Positions 52,852 to 63,479 of a stretch of DNA of 64,000 nucleotides are shown here, one piece after another. The notes beneath the pieces were generated by a model, which made no database searches, had not been told where the DNA came from, and was given only the letters and a program-made list of their open reading frames with translations. Every line of letters starts with the position of its first letter. Position 1 is the first letter of the stretch. The stretch lies in NCBI RefSeq assembly GCF_025685415.1, contig NZ_JAGSYB010000001.1, positions 1-64,000 on the forward strand. Reading direction: 5' to 3'. The stretch is from Terriglobus aquaticus. Lineage in GTDB: Bacteria; Acidobacteriota; Terriglobia; Terriglobales; Acidobacteriaceae. A program made the translations under genes and the position numbers.

Positions 52852-53552
52852 CAGGCGGGCATGAGGCCGGAGTAGACGGCCATTCCGGCTACGGCGTCGA
52901 CACCCATTTGGTCGAGTTCGTCGACTTCGACCTGGGAGCGGATGCCTCCGGCGACGATGAGCTGTTTTGCGGTGCAAGCGCGGAGGATCGCGGCGACGTC
53001 AATGGGGAAGCCAGAGAGGGTGCCTTCGGTGTCGACGTGGGTGTAGAGGAACGCGCCACAGTCGTTTTCGAGCCAAGTGACGGCTTCTTCGGGGGTGAGA
53101 TCGACGGAGTCCTGCCAGCCTTTTACGGCGACGCGGCCGTTCTTTGTGTCGACGCTGAAGACGAGCTGGTCCTCGCCGAGCGCCTTGCGGAGCGATTCAG
53201 CGAAGGCGAGATTGAGGACCGGGTGGCGCTTGCGGTCGGCTTCAGTGTCGCCGCCGAAGAGCGTGGAGCCATAGATGACGCGCTTGGCGCCGAGGTCAAG
53301 CATGCGCTGGCCGTCTTCCGCGGTGCGAAGGCCGCCACCGACCTGGCAGTTCAGTTTGCTGGTGAATTGCTGAATCAGTGGCTCGTTGGATCCCTGGCGC
53401 TTGGCGGCGTCGAGGTCGATGAGCTGGACCAGGGGGTACTTGCTGAAACGCTCGATCCAGTAATCGAAGTCGTCGAAGGCGAGTTTGAGGGTTTCGCCCT
53501 GGACGAGCTGGACGATGCGGCCGCCCATGAGGTCGATGGAGGGGATGAGCAT
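52851..53552 (-). CDS. hisA: HisA-type phosphoribosyl isomerase
   Basis: Isomerises ProFAR in histidine synthesis. The 233-aa beta/alpha barrel has the first catalytic Asp in IPSIDLMGG (Asp7) and the second in FSVDTKNG, plus VGGGLRT and VAGGIRS phosphate loops. Usual length is about 245 aa. No other his gene is in the window. It stands alone, flanked by repeats on both sides. Confidence 0.9.
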   Translation of the reverse strand: MLIPSIDLMGGRIVQLVQGETLKLAFDDFDYWIERFSKYPLVQLIDLDAAKRQGSNEPLIQQFTSKLNCQVGGGLRTAEDGQRMLDLGAKRVIYGSTLFGGDTEADRKRHPVLNLAFAESLRKALGEDQLVFSVDTKNGRVAVKGWQDSVDLTPEEAVTWLENDCGAFLYTHVDTEGTLSGFPIDVAAILRACTAKQLIVAGGIRSQVEVDELDQMGVDAVAGMAVYSGLMPA

Positions 53553-53564
53553 GGGTCTGATTTT

Positions 53565-53636
53565 AGCGAGTCAGCGAGTCAGCGAGTCAGCGGGTCAGCG
53601 AGTCAGCGAGTCAGCGAGTCAGCGAGTCAGCGAGTA
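53565..53636 (+). repeat. 8-bp tandem repeat, 9 units
   Basis: Nine consecutive AGCGAGTC-type units: eight AGCGAGTC or single-base variants (AGCGGGTC at 53589) and a last AGCGAGTA at 53629-53636. It is 12 bp upstream of the hisA start on its coding strand. Confidence 0.9.
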
Positions 53637-53707
53637 GGGATCAGGGAATAGGCAGTAGGGCGACAGCGCTGGAGCGAGCAACTGAGGAAGTCGGGCGCGC
53701 GGAAGAA

Positions 53708-53736
53708 AGCAGATCCTTCGCTGCGCTCAGGTGACA
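53708..53736 (+). repeat. Dispersed ~30-bp repeat, copy 2
   Basis: Same element as 52771-52800 with one base changed in the middle and a small deletion near the end (GCTCAGGTGACA). Confidence 0.6.
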
Positions 53737-53802
53737 CCGCAATCTTCCGAGTTTCCGACCTTCTCGATGGGCCGAGACGCTTCTATGGTGACGCCGAACG
53801 GG

Positions 53803-54894
53803 CTATTCGTACGCCAGGGCGTCGATGGGGTCTTTGCTGGCGGCTTTGAAGGCAGGGTAGAGGGCGCCGAGCAGAGCTCCGGCGAAGGCGAGCAGGATGC
53901 CGCGGATGACCCAGGGCCAGCTTAGCTGGTAGTCGAGGGTGGGCATGGTCTTGTTCAGGATGAGGTTGAGCACCACGCTGAACGCCACGCCGACGACGAT
54001 GCCGAGCGCAGACAGGAGCAGGGTTTCCGCGAGGACGGCCTGCACGATGTAGCCGCGGGAGGCGCCGAGGGATTTGAGAATGCCGATCTCGCGCGTGCGC
54101 TCCATGATGGCGGTGTACATGGACTGGAAGATGACTAGGAAGCCGACCACGACCGCGATGCCGGTGACGGTGTACATGCTGGGCTTGAGCGCCGGCAGCT
54201 TGTCTGGCGTGATCTGCGACAGGTACTCGTCGAGCGTCTGGACGTTGTAGCTTTGCATGCCCTCGGTGGCGTGGATGGCGTCGCGAACCTGGTTCTGGTG
54301 CTTGGGGGCATCGGTCGTCTTCAGGTAGAAGACGGTGCACTTGCCCTCAGTGCCGGTGTACTGGCCCATGGTAGTCAGAGGAACGTACTTGCGGCCGCCG
54401 CGGCCGTGCTCCACGATGCCCGAGATGATGAAGGTGTGCCCGAAGACCTGGTACGGATCGCCGGGGTGCTTGCCCTTACCGACGTAGTCGTCCAGGATGA
54501 TGCTGGTCGGCTGAGTAAAAGGTCCCCCTTCAAGGAACTTGAAGGGGGTGAGGGCATTGAAGCTGGGGAAATCGATGCCATAGATGGAGTCGAGCGAGCT
54601 AGTGAGCTGGATGTTGACGGGGGCGACGACGTCGACGTTGGGGATGCTGTCGAGGATGGGAGCGACCCGGAGGTCGGCGCCGGCGCTGGACAGGGCAACC
54701 ATGCTGTTGACGCTGTTGGGCCGCACGACCATATCCATGCCGATGCCGCTGGTGTGCTGGTGGTATCCGTTGACCTTGCCGATGAGGATGGCGGCAATGG
54801 AGAGGATCATGATGACCTCAACCGCCACGGCGAGGATGGAGATGACCGAGCGCAGGGGGCGGTGGGTCAGATTGCCGACAACCAGCTTATTCAT
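53803..54894 (-). CDS. FtsX-like ABC transporter permease (orphan)
   Basis: 363-aa inner-membrane protein of the MacB/FtsX permease family. An N-terminal transmembrane helix (SILAVAVEVIMILSIAAILIG, about 19-39) is followed by a ~200-residue periplasmic domain and three C-terminal helices (IAVVVGFLVIFQSMYTAIM, then LLLSALGIVVGVAFSVVL and a last near GILLAFAGALLGAL). RTREIGILKSLGASRGYIV is the conserved cytoplasmic loop. No ATPase partner gene is adjacent. Confidence 0.9.
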   Translation of the reverse strand: MNKLVVGNLTHRPLRSVISILAVAVEVIMILSIAAILIGKVNGYHQHTSGIGMDMVVRPNSVNSMVALSSAGADLRVAPILDSIPNVDVVAPVNIQLTSSLDSIYGIDFPSFNALTPFKFLEGGPFTQPTSIILDDYVGKGKHPGDPYQVFGHTFIISGIVEHGRGGRKYVPLTTMGQYTGTEGKCTVFYLKTTDAPKHQNQVRDAIHATEGMQSYNVQTLDEYLSQITPDKLPALKPSMYTVTGIAVVVGFLVIFQSMYTAIMERTREIGILKSLGASRGYIVQAVLAETLLLSALGIVVGVAFSVVLNLILNKTMPTLDYQLSWPWVIRGILLAFAGALLGALYPAFKAASKDPIDALAYE

Positions 54895-54984
54895 GCGGCT
54901 TTGATTCTACCGGTTGGCGGGACCGGGCGGCCGCGGTTCACGCCAGGATTGCCGTGGAGGGCCGCACCAGGGTGAAGCGCCAGG

Positions 54985-56487
54985 CTAGCCCCGTGCCTCT
55001 GCAGCAAAGCGGGTGCGCGCCGGCTGTGCGAAGGACCGTTCGGGTATGGCGTTGCGGCCGGGACCGAGCAGGAGCGAGCCGATCATGGGCGTCAGATAGA
55101 TCATGGCAAAGGCTGTGGCCACGACGGCCTCCATGCCGAACGAGATGATGTAGACCGGGAAGGAGAGCATGCCTTCGGCCGCGATGTGGGCGAAGGCCAT
55201 GACGAAGAAGAGTGCCCAGGGCGCCTCTTCGGTGCTGCCGAGAACGTAGTTCATGGCGACAAACATGAGGAACTGAATGGCAGGCATGACGAGGAGAATG
55301 CCTAACCAGCCGGCCTGATGATAGGCGTCGCCGAAGGGCGAGAAAGAGATGCCGGTGGTGTGATCGGAGGGCGCAAGCATGCCGATCTCGTGGGCGTAGT
55401 CGTTGCCGGCGCGGATCTCCGGCTTATCCGGAAGGATGAAGTGCGGAATGATGTTTTCGAAGTAGTTGAAGGTGTTCTGCAGACCGATGGGGCCCTGGAG
55501 GTCGGTGAGAGCGATGAGGGCGCTGTCGATGGGGACAAGCGTGAGCCGGTCAAAGATGCCGCGCGGCTGGTTGTACCAGTGGTACAAGTCGATGCGTTCC
55601 GCGGCGTCGCGATTGACCTTGTCGCGCAGGGCAAGCGGATGGCGGAGCAGATTGTAGGCGACCTGGGGATTGGCGGCGGTCTCGTCACGGAAGTTTCGGC
55701 CGTACTGCGAGTAGGGGACCAGGATCAGGACGGCAAAGGCGCCAAGCGGGACGAGCGTGATGACCTGGAGAATGCTAAGGCGGAGGCGCGCGGCGGCGGA
55801 GGCGACGACCCAGGCCAGCGAGGGCGCGAACATGGCCTCCTTGGAGTAGGAGAGCAGGCCGACCCAGGTGGAAAAGGCCCAGGCGATGAGCACTGGCCAG
55901 GAGAAGCTGGAACGGCCGCCCGTGGCCTTGACGCGTTGAAACACGCCGATGAGGATGGCCAGCGGAAGTGTGATGTTGAGCTGGCGAGCGATGCTGGCGA
56001 GGCCCGGGGCGAGCAGGTACAACGCGTACGGCAGTCCGATGCCGACGACGAGACAGCCGATGACGACGTTGTTGGTGTTGCCCTGGGTGAGCCTGCCGGC
56101 GAGGAAGGGCTTTTTGGGGCGGAAGCGCAGGCTGAGCAGAGCGGCAAACGTGGTGGCGCAGGTCCCCAGCATGTAAACGAGCAGGGTCTGGTCGGCGTTT
56201 GGAACGTTGGCGACCAGCGGCTCGTTGGTGAGCGCCTTGACGAAGACGCCAAGCAGGCCTGTGAACAGGGTGACGAACAGGATGTAGGCGCCCGCCGGGT
56301 TTCGGAAGCCACCGACGATATTGAAGCCGAAGTTGGTGACCAGCATCCAGCCGAGCACAGTCAGGCAAAGCACAGGCGAATTGCCTTCCGCGATGAGAGC
56401 GGCGACCAGCAGCGCGCCGACCAGCATGGTGCCCTGGTACGGAATCTCTTTGGGAAACGGGATGACCAAGGCTGTTCCGGCTGCCAT
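54985..56487 (-). CDS. Polytopic membrane protein, O-antigen-polymerase-like
   Basis: 500 aa with about ten to twelve hydrophobic helices. No signature I can name with confidence. The arrangement, with a large hydrophilic loop (about 285-395, rich in Arg/Asp, RDKVNRDAAERIDLYHWYNQ), resembles Wzy/O-antigen-ligase-type proteins, which polymerise or transfer polysaccharide. Located 39 bp after the transglutaminase-like gene, on the same strand; the two are probably co-transcribed. Confidence 0.6.
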   Translation of the reverse strand: MAAGTALVIPFPKEIPYQGTMLVGALLVAALIAEGNSPVLCLTVLGWMLVTNFGFNIVGGFRNPAGAYILFVTLFTGLLGVFVKALTNEPLVANVPNADQTLLVYMLGTCATTFAALLSLRFRPKKPFLAGRLTQGNTNNVVIGCLVVGIGLPYALYLLAPGLASIARQLNITLPLAILIGVFQRVKATGGRSSFSWPVLIAWAFSTWVGLLSYSKEAMFAPSLAWVVASAAARLRLSILQVITLVPLGAFAVLILVPYSQYGRNFRDETAANPQVAYNLLRHPLALRDKVNRDAAERIDLYHWYNQPRGIFDRLTLVPIDSALIALTDLQGPIGLQNTFNYFENIIPHFILPDKPEIRAGNDYAHEIGMLAPSDHTTGISFSPFGDAYHQAGWLGILLVMPAIQFLMFVAMNYVLGSTEEAPWALFFVMAFAHIAAEGMLSFPVYIISFGMEAVVATAFAMIYLTPMIGSLLLGPGRNAIPERSFAQPARTRFAAEARG

Positions 56488-56526
56488 GAGTGTAGCAGGC
56501 AGCCGGTTTGGACCCTGCGCCGGAAG

Positions 56527-57408
56527 TTAGGCGGAAACGGGCTGGACGGCGGGGGCGGAGGGCAGCGGAACGCGGTCTCCGGCGGCGGTGACCTCGTTGG
56601 ACTCAACGGAGAAGTGAGTGAGGTTGGCGACGCCAAAGGAGGTGGTGATGGCGACGTCTGCTGCGTCGCGACCGGCGGCCATAAGCAGGCGGCCGAAGCG
56701 AGGCTCGTTGTGACGGGCGTCCATGTTCCACCACTGCCCGCCCAGGTAGACCTGGTACCAGGCGGAGAAATCGCCGGCGCCGCCGTAGGGCACGCGGATG
56801 TCGCCGAGATAGCCGGTGACGTAGCGGGCGGGAATATTCATCGCGCGGGTGAGCGTGACGGCGAGGTGCTGAAAGTCACGGCAGACGCCTTCGCGCTCGG
56901 TGTAGACGTCCATGGCGGTCTTGGTGGAGCGGGCCTTCATGTAGTCGAAGCGGACTTTACCGTGGACCCAGTCGCGAATGCCGGCGGCGAGCTGCCAACC
57001 ACGGGGAAGGTGGCCGAAGAGGTCTGAGGCGATGCCGTTGAAGCGGTCCACCTCGCAGTAGCGGCTCGAGAGCAGGAACTGAAGCACCTCGTGCGGGAGG
57101 TCGGCGATTGGGTGCTGGACCGCGTCGAAGGCCTGCCAGTCCTGCACATCGGAGGCTTCAACCAGGCTGCGGCCGCTGAGGCGCAGGGCACCTGCCGGCG
57201 CGGTGAAGCGGGCGCACCGGTTGCCGAAGCAATCGGTGTAGCTGGTGGGCGTGATGGTGCGGGTGGTGCTGCTGTCCACGTGCTCAATGTTCAGATCGTC
57301 CGAAGAGCGCAAGCTTTCCTGCAACGAGGGATGCAGGTGCAGCAGGGCGATCATGGCCGTTTCGCAGGGCAGGTGGAACTGAATGTCGAACTCGTTCTGG
57401 ATGAGCAT
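56527..57408 (-). CDS. Transglutaminase-like protein
   Basis: 293 aa from ATG 57406-57408. An N-terminal beta domain (about 1-85, FDIQFHLPCETAMIALLHLHP) precedes a transglutaminase-like cysteine-protease fold: REGVCRDFQHLAVTLTRAMNIPARYVTGY carries the nucleophile Cys176, and MDARHN carries the Asp230. The position where the catalytic His is usual (DFxAW) has Ser215. It probably acts on peptides or amide bonds, but activity is not proven. A longer frame to 57624 lacks similarity. Confidence 0.82.
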   Translation of the reverse strand: MLIQNEFDIQFHLPCETAMIALLHLHPSLQESLRSSDDLNIEHVDSSTTRTITPTSYTDCFGNRCARFTAPAGALRLSGRSLVEASDVQDWQAFDAVQHPIADLPHEVLQFLLSSRYCEVDRFNGIASDLFGHLPRGWQLAAGIRDWVHGKVRFDYMKARSTKTAMDVYTEREGVCRDFQHLAVTLTRAMNIPARYVTGYLGDIRVPYGGAGDFSAWYQVYLGGQWWNMDARHNEPRFGRLLMAAGRDAADVAITTSFGVANLTHFSVESNEVTAAGDRVPLPSAPAVQPVSA

Positions 57409-57811
57409 GTTTTCGGACCGTCTGTATTGGATGGGCAGAGGGAAGGTTACGTTGTTTCCTGACGTAGGGGCCTGGCTTGGAGTGCGGCTCTGCCCCGTTT
57501 TCAGCTGCGGGGCTTTTGCATTGAGCAGAACCTGGGAGCTCGTCCAGCGGCTAAAGGACGAGGAGGTGTTCCGTCCGCCGACCAGAAAATTCCTAGTAAT
57601 ACAACCGCCCAGGCATGATGCCAACTGTTTTCAGGCTGGATGGCTGTCGGCTATAAGCACAGTCATCGAATTCCGGCAAGAGCCGACGAATTTTCATGTT
57701 GACGTTTTCAAAAGTTGATCAACACTGTGTCGCGACAGGGAAGTGCGCTGAATCGGCATCTCCAGTCGCTACCAGAAAAATCAGCAAAAAATCCAGCTTG
57801 TGGAGAAACAC
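57409..57811 (+). other. 403-bp intergenic region with possible small RNA
   Basis: No open reading frame of substance. It contains a terminator-like hairpin GCCCCG/CGGGGC (57492-57513) followed by TTTT, a 7-bp hairpin CTCGTCC/GGACGAG (57539-57562), a 10-bp palindrome GTTGATCAAC (57714-57723) and AT-rich promoter-like runs near 57641-57700. The region upstream of the PEP-CTERM gene is thus likely regulatory. Confidence 0.4.
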
Positions 57812-58390
57812 ATGAGAACTCTTTCCATGGTCCTTGCGTTGTTGACCGGGCTCTTCGTTTCGAGCTCAATGCGTGCAGCATCCGTCTGCCCGTCGTTGGG
57901 CTATGCAACTGCCGGTTGCGACCTCATCATCACGGTCACGGACAGCGGTACGACCGTTACACCAGGTCCAAGCTATACCCTGGCGGGCGGCACCTACGAC
58001 GGCTCCGATGACACGCTCATCGGGATCGTGAATAACTCGAGCAGTGCTCTGAGCTCAATCAACCTTAGTTCCTCGACGGACATCTTCGGATTCGATGGCG
58101 ACGGTATCGACGGCTATGGTGCCCCCGGCAACACTATGGACGACAGCGGATACGGTGGCCCGAACACCTACTTTACGAACATCAACGCAAGCTTCACGGG
58201 CGGCACGGCAAACTTCCTTACGCCGCTGGCAGCGGGCGGGGGAAGCACCTACTTCTCCCTGGAGGAGGCACTCGACACCTCAACTCTGACAGCTGGTTCA
58301 GGGGTCACACCCGAACCGAACACGTTCGTGCTCCTTGGGACCGCACTTGCAGGCATGGCCGGGGCGGCACGCCGACGCTTTGCGAGCTAG
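57812..58390 (+). CDS. PEP-CTERM sorting-domain protein 2
   Basis: 192 aa from ATG 57812 (GGAGAAACAC upstream); a GTG at 57800 is in frame. Signal peptide at 1-23 (MVLALLTGLFVSSSMRA). Ser/Gly/Thr-rich body with two cysteines near the mature N-terminus. C-terminal SGVTPEPNTFVLLGTALAGMAGAARRR is a PEP-CTERM tail. The overall architecture matches the 46922-47653 protein, but the body sequences differ. Terminator at 58414-58450. Confidence 0.85.
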   Translation: MRTLSMVLALLTGLFVSSSMRAASVCPSLGYATAGCDLIITVTDSGTTVTPGPSYTLAGGTYDGSDDTLIGIVNNSSSALSSINLSSSTDIFGFDGDGIDGYGAPGNTMDDSGYGGPNTYFTNINASFTGGTANFLTPLAAGGGSTYFSLEEALDTSTLTAGSGVTPEPNTFVLLGTALAGMAGAARRRFAS

Positions 58391-58413
58391 CTCTGCCGGT
58401 CAGTGCACATAAG

Positions 58414-58450
58414 AAAGCGGAGCTCTCGTAAGGAGAGCTCCGCTTTTTCT
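58414..58450 (+). terminator. Terminator after the second PEP-CTERM gene
   Basis: Perfect 14-bp stem (58414-58427 with 58433-58446, loop GTAAG) followed by a T tract. Also serves metK in the opposite direction because of the A run on its left side. Confidence 0.85.
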
Positions 58451-58486
58451 GTGTGCGTCGCCTCGGCTCGAATCCGAGGTTTGTGG

Positions 58487-59668
<1,182 letters not shown>

Positions 59669-59764
59669 ACTTCTACTCCTCCGGGTGATTTCACGGCACG
59701 GGCGCGGGGACGCGGATGTGCGGGAAAGTATCCCTTGAAGTTTACAGGAAGGGGCGGGAACGCG

Positions 59765-59790
59765 ACGGGGAGCGCCGAAGCGCTCCCCGT
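59765..59790 (-). other. GC-rich hairpin between metK and the TonB-dependent receptor
   Basis: ACGGGGAGCG (59765-59774) pairs with CGCTCCCCGT (59781-59790), extended by one C-G pair around a CGAA loop. No T tract on the minus strand. Possible receptor transcript end or metK leader element. Confidence 0.4.
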
Positions 59791-59807
59791 GCGTCGTTTG
59801 GGTGTGG

Positions 59808-62800
59808 TTAGTAGTTGAGCTTGAGCGCGAGCTGCAGGATGCGCGGGTCGCGGGTGGCGGTGACTTGGCCGTAGCTCGTACCAAAGCCAGTCTGGCTCAC
59901 AAAGGCCGAGGTGGCGATGGTGGCCCAGTTGGTGTGATTGAAGGTGTTGAAGCTTTCCGCGCGGAATTGCAGGTCGGTGCGGTGCTTTTCGGTCAGCTTG
60001 AAGTTGCGCATGAAGCCGAGATCCCAGCGCTGGAAGCCTGGTCCCAGGATCGATCCGCGACGAGCATTGCCCGGACGAGCCTGGCCGAGCGGGACGGGTG
60101 CGAACGCAGCCGTGTTGAACCACTGTAGGCGGGTGTGCGGGGCGTTCTTGTTGGGATTCCCGACCTGGTCAGGACGTCCACCGGAGGCGCTGGCACCGAG
60201 GAAGCCGAGGCCCCCAGGATCGAGATTGCTGGTGCTCGCGGTGAAAGGAAGCCCGCTGTTTACCGCGACGATGCCGGAGAACTGCCAGCCGCCCGCGACG
60301 TGACCGAGGAAGCCGTGCTGTTCCCGGAAGAAGGGCAGTTCGTAGACGAAGTCCGCCGTGAAGACGTGACGACGGTCGTACTGAGACGGGCCGTACTCCG
60401 CCCGAGGGTTGGTGCGGTCCTGAATGGAGGTGGAGCGGTCGGTCTGGTTGTCAGTGAGCGCCTTGGAGTAGGTGTAGTTCACATCGACCAGGTTGGCGCC
60501 CTTGAAGCGCTTTTGCACCTGCACCTGGAGCGAGTTGTAGTTGGAACCGAAGACCGTCTGAACCACGTTGATCGCGTTGTAGCCGAGGTATGGACGGATG
60601 CGGTTCAGCACCAACTCCGAGCTGGAGGAGGTGAACCGTTGACCAGTTCCGGCAGCATTCAGAGGAGAGAGGTTCAGCGGCGCCTGCGTGTATGCGCCGG
60701 GTGCGACTTCGTTGATGTCCACCACACCCTGCAGATGAACGCCGTGATTTCCGACGTAGTCCGTGGTCAGGACGAGATCCGGCAGGATTTCGCGCTGGAA
60801 GCCGAGCGAGAACTGCTGGGTGTATGGCGTACGGAAGTTGGGATCGGTGGCACGAAGCGCATTTGGTGCGAAGGTGGTCGCTACGTTGCCGCCGGTGGGG
60901 TTGTTGAATTGCACGTTGTTGTACGTGACAGTCTGCACGTAAGGCGGGTTCTGGAAAGTGCTCTGCTCATAAGTGCCGAAGAGCGTGGAGTCGAAGGCGA
61001 TACCATAGCCGCCGCGCAGGACGGTCTTGCCGTCGCCGCCCAGGTCATATGCGAAGCCAAGGCGCGGAGCGACGTTGGCCCACTTGTTGGGGCTGACGGT
61101 AGCGCCGTAGGGCGACTGGTGATTGCGAGCCGTGGCGTAACCGTTCGTGTTGTAGGAATCGCCGAGGATGATGCCGTTGAGCGGGTCGTAGTTGGCGTTC
61201 GGAGCGGCACCGCCAACGCAGGGTGCCTTGAGGCAGATGTTGCCGTTGGTGTCGATGGTGGGCGCCAGAGCGGCGTTGTAGTTGGCCGGGCTGAAGTTGT
61301 CGAGCAGATTGTTCTGATCGACGGGGTTGCCGAAGTAGCTGTAGCGAACGCCGAAGTTGGCGGTGAAGCGCGAACTGACTTTCCAGTTGTCCTGAAGGAA
61401 GGCTTCGGTGAGATTGGACTTCAGCTTGGGCGTAATGGCCGTGGACGCCTGCGTGTATGAAGCCGCGTAGCCTGAGAGGAAGTTCGCAAACGACTGCTGG
61501 AAGGATTGCGCCGTGGTGCCGGCGGGAGCGTTCGTATTGGTGAAGGCGAAGCTGCCGGCGTTGGAGCCGGTGGCGTTCTCTGTCTTCAGGTAGTTGTGAT
61601 ACGTGGCACCGAAAATGAGAGTGTGACGGCCGATGGTCTTGGTAGCCTGGGCGAACACGTTGTGGTCAACCGAGCGGACGTTGTAGATGCCCGAGCTGGT
61701 GAGCGACGTGGCGCCGGTCATGGTCACGATCGGCACAATGCCAAGGGTTGAGGCAAACGGCAGGATCGGCTTGATATCGGTTGAGACCGCGTTCGAGAGG
61801 TAGCCGTTGGGTGTGGAGAGGATGGCGCCGTAGCTGTAGTCGTAGCCGCCCTCGACGACAAGGGTGGGGCTGACCGTGTAGGTAGCGCGACCGAGATAGT
61901 TATGGCCGGGCGAGTTCGTGCTGCTCTGGTTGACCGTGCTGTTTACACCCGGCAGGCTGGACGCGTTGGTAAAGGCGCCGCCAGGTTCCAGCGTCGGGAT
62001 TTCGTCGTAGATCATGCGACCGGAGAGAACAAGACGCTGCCCGAAGTTGTGATCGATGCGAGCGACTTCCTGGTTCTCGTTGTAGACGGCGCGCTGATTG
62101 GAAACAACGTAGTTGGGACCGAGCGCGGGCGCATTGGGCAAGAGGACGCGGCTGCCGTCGGGAGCGAAGATGTCGCGAACGTATGCAGCGGCGGTGGGAT
62201 CGATCGCCGTAACCCTGTTGCCCGTGGTGGCACAGGTCGCCGTGGTGGCGGTGAAGGTTTCGCGGGTGCAGACGTTGACGTTGAAGATGCCCTGGCGCTC
62301 GAGCGCGGTGGGGACGCCATTCTGTGAGATCGAAGCGTAGTTGATCACGCGGCGATACTCACCCGAGAAGAAGAAGAAGGTGTGGTCCTTCCAGATGGGA
62401 CCGCCAACCGTGCCGCCAAAATCGTTGTAGCGCAGCAGCGGGCGCGCCGTGGGGGTTGCCGTGAGCTTGTTGAAGTAGTTGTTGGCGTTCAGGACGTCGT
62501 TGCGGAAGAACTCGTAGACGGTGCCGTGCAGGCTGTTGGTGCCGGAGCGGATGACGACGTTGACCTGGCCGCCGACGCTGCCGCCGTACTCGGCGGTATA
62601 CGTGTTGCGCAGGGTCTTGATTTCCTGGATGGCGTCGATGGACGGGTAGCTGAGCAGCGTCAGGTTGGAGCCGCGGTCGACGTTGGTGGTGCCGTCGATG
62701 GTCCAGTTGTTCGTGGACGAGCGATTGCCGCTGACGGAGAACGCGACGGTGGCCGTGGTGCCGCCGGGCAGCGAGGAGCCGATGTAGAGCTGGTCGGTGG

Positions 62801-63308
62801 TGCCGCCGTAGACCACGCCGGGCTGCAGGGCGAGCAACTGCTCGTAATTGCGGTTGTTGAGGATTAGCTCTTTGACCTGGGTGCCGTTCAGGAGGCCGGA
62901 GACGGTGGCGTTCTCGCTGTTGAGCTGGAGCTGGTCGGCGGTGACAGAGACTTCCTGATTGGAGGAGCCGGCCTTCAGGTCGCCATTGACGGTCAGGGCG
63001 TCGTAGGCATGCAGAGTGAGGTGGTTGACCACCTGCGTGGTGAAGCCGGGCGCCTCGATCTTGACGGTGTAGTTACCGAAAGCGAGGGTGGTTGCGGTAT
63101 AGACGCCGCTGCCGGAGCTCTTGAAGGTGCGGGAGACGCCGGTGTCTTCATTGGTGATGGTGATCACCGCGCCCGGAACAACGGCTCCGCTGGCGTCTTT
63201 GACTGTTCCGGAGATGCTGCCATTGGTGTTCTGAGCGATGGCGGGCGCGGAGAGGACGGCGGCAGTAGCGAGCAAGCCGAGAAGGCGGGCAGGGTGCTTC
63301 GGGGTCAC
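59808..63308 (-). CDS. Oar-like TonB-dependent receptor (GTG start)
   Basis: 1166-aa outer-membrane protein. Signal peptide at about 1-26 ([18 protein letters not shown]). A carboxypeptidase-regulatory-like beta-sandwich ([29 protein letters not shown]) follows, then a TonB plug-like region (residues ~130-260, with [15 protein letters not shown] and [18 protein letters not shown]) and a long beta-barrel ending NY. GTG 63306-63308 is supported by AGGAGA upstream; the ATG-led frame extends to 63416 without similarity. Such proteins are expanded in acidobacteria and probably import or bind oligosaccharides. Substrate unknown. Confidence 0.9.
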   Translation of the reverse strand: MTPKHPARLLGLLATAAVLSAPAIAQNTNGSISGTVKDASGAVVPGAVITITNEDTGVSRTFKSSGSGVYTATTLAFGNYTVKIEAPGFTTQVVNHLTLHAYDALTVNGDLKAGSSNQEVSVTADQLQLNSENATVSGLLNGTQVKELILNNRNYEQLLALQPGVVYGGTTDQLYIGSSLPGGTTATVAFSVSGNRSSTNNWTIDGTTNVDRGSNLTLLSYPSIDAIQEIKTLRNTYTAEYGGSVGGQVNVVIRSGTNSLHGTVYEFFRNDVLNANNYFNKLTATPTARPLLRYNDFGGTVGGPIWKDHTFFFFSGEYRRVINYASISQNGVPTALERQGIFNVNVCTRETFTATTATCATTGNRVTAIDPTAAAYVRDIFAPDGSRVLLPNAPALGPNYVVSNQRAVYNENQEVARIDHNFGQRLVLSGRMIYDEIPTLEPGGAFTNASSLPGVNSTVNQSSTNSPGHNYLGRATYTVSPTLVVEGGYDYSYGAILSTPNGYLSNAVSTDIKPILPFASTLGIVPIVTMTGATSLTSSGIYNVRSVDHNVFAQATKTIGRHTLIFGATYHNYLKTENATGSNAGSFAFTNTNAPAGTTAQSFQQSFANFLSGYAASYTQASTAITPKLKSNLTEAFLQDNWKVSSRFTANFGVRYSYFGNPVDQNNLLDNFSPANYNAALAPTIDTNGNICLKAPCVGGAAPNANYDPLNGIILGDSYNTNGYATARNHQSPYGATVSPNKWANVAPRLGFAYDLGGDGKTVLRGGYGIAFDSTLFGTYEQSTFQNPPYVQTVTYNNVQFNNPTGGNVATTFAPNALRATDPNFRTPYTQQFSLGFQREILPDLVLTTDYVGNHGVHLQGVVDINEVAPGAYTQAPLNLSPLNAAGTGQRFTSSSSELVLNRIRPYLGYNAINVVQTVFGSNYNSLQVQVQKRFKGANLVDVNYTYSKALTDNQTDRSTSIQDRTNPRAEYGPSQYDRRHVFTADFVYELPFFREQHGFLGHVAGGWQFSGIVAVNSGLPFTASTSNLDPGGLGFLGASASGGRPDQVGNPNKNAPHTRLQWFNTAAFAPVPLGQARPGNARRGSILGPGFQRWDLGFMRNFKLTEKHRTDLQFRAESFNTFNHTNWATIATSAFVSQTGFGTSYGQVTATRDPRILQLALKLNY

Positions 63309-63479
63309 GGTGGGTCTCCTAAAGATGACGCGGGGAGCAAGCGGCATGCCGCTCCGCCGGGAATTGCCGGCGGATGCAACTGCTGCGTTGCGGTGCGAAA
63401 TTTCGCGCGATACCACACAGGGTAGAGATGTGAACTGCCCGCGTCAACGAGCAAGCCGAAGGAGATCCGGCTTTGCAGA

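Noticed and set aside
53565-53636. Possible CRISPR array
   Set aside because: The units are only 8 bp with no spacers and no cas genes nearby. It is a simple tandem repeat.
55318-57027. 569-aa open frame on the plus strand opposite the membrane and transglutaminase genes
   Set aside because: Antisense to two recognisable genes. Gly/Asp/Val-rich translation typical of a shadow frame.
59669-59807. SAM riboswitch upstream of metK
   Set aside because: The leader has a GC-rich hairpin at 59765-59790 but I could not recognise the conserved cores of any SAM riboswitch class; it needs a covariance search.
60135-61460. 441-aa open frame on the plus strand opposite the TonB-dependent receptor
   Set aside because: Antisense shadow. 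Composition is dominated by Val, Gly and Arg with no motif.
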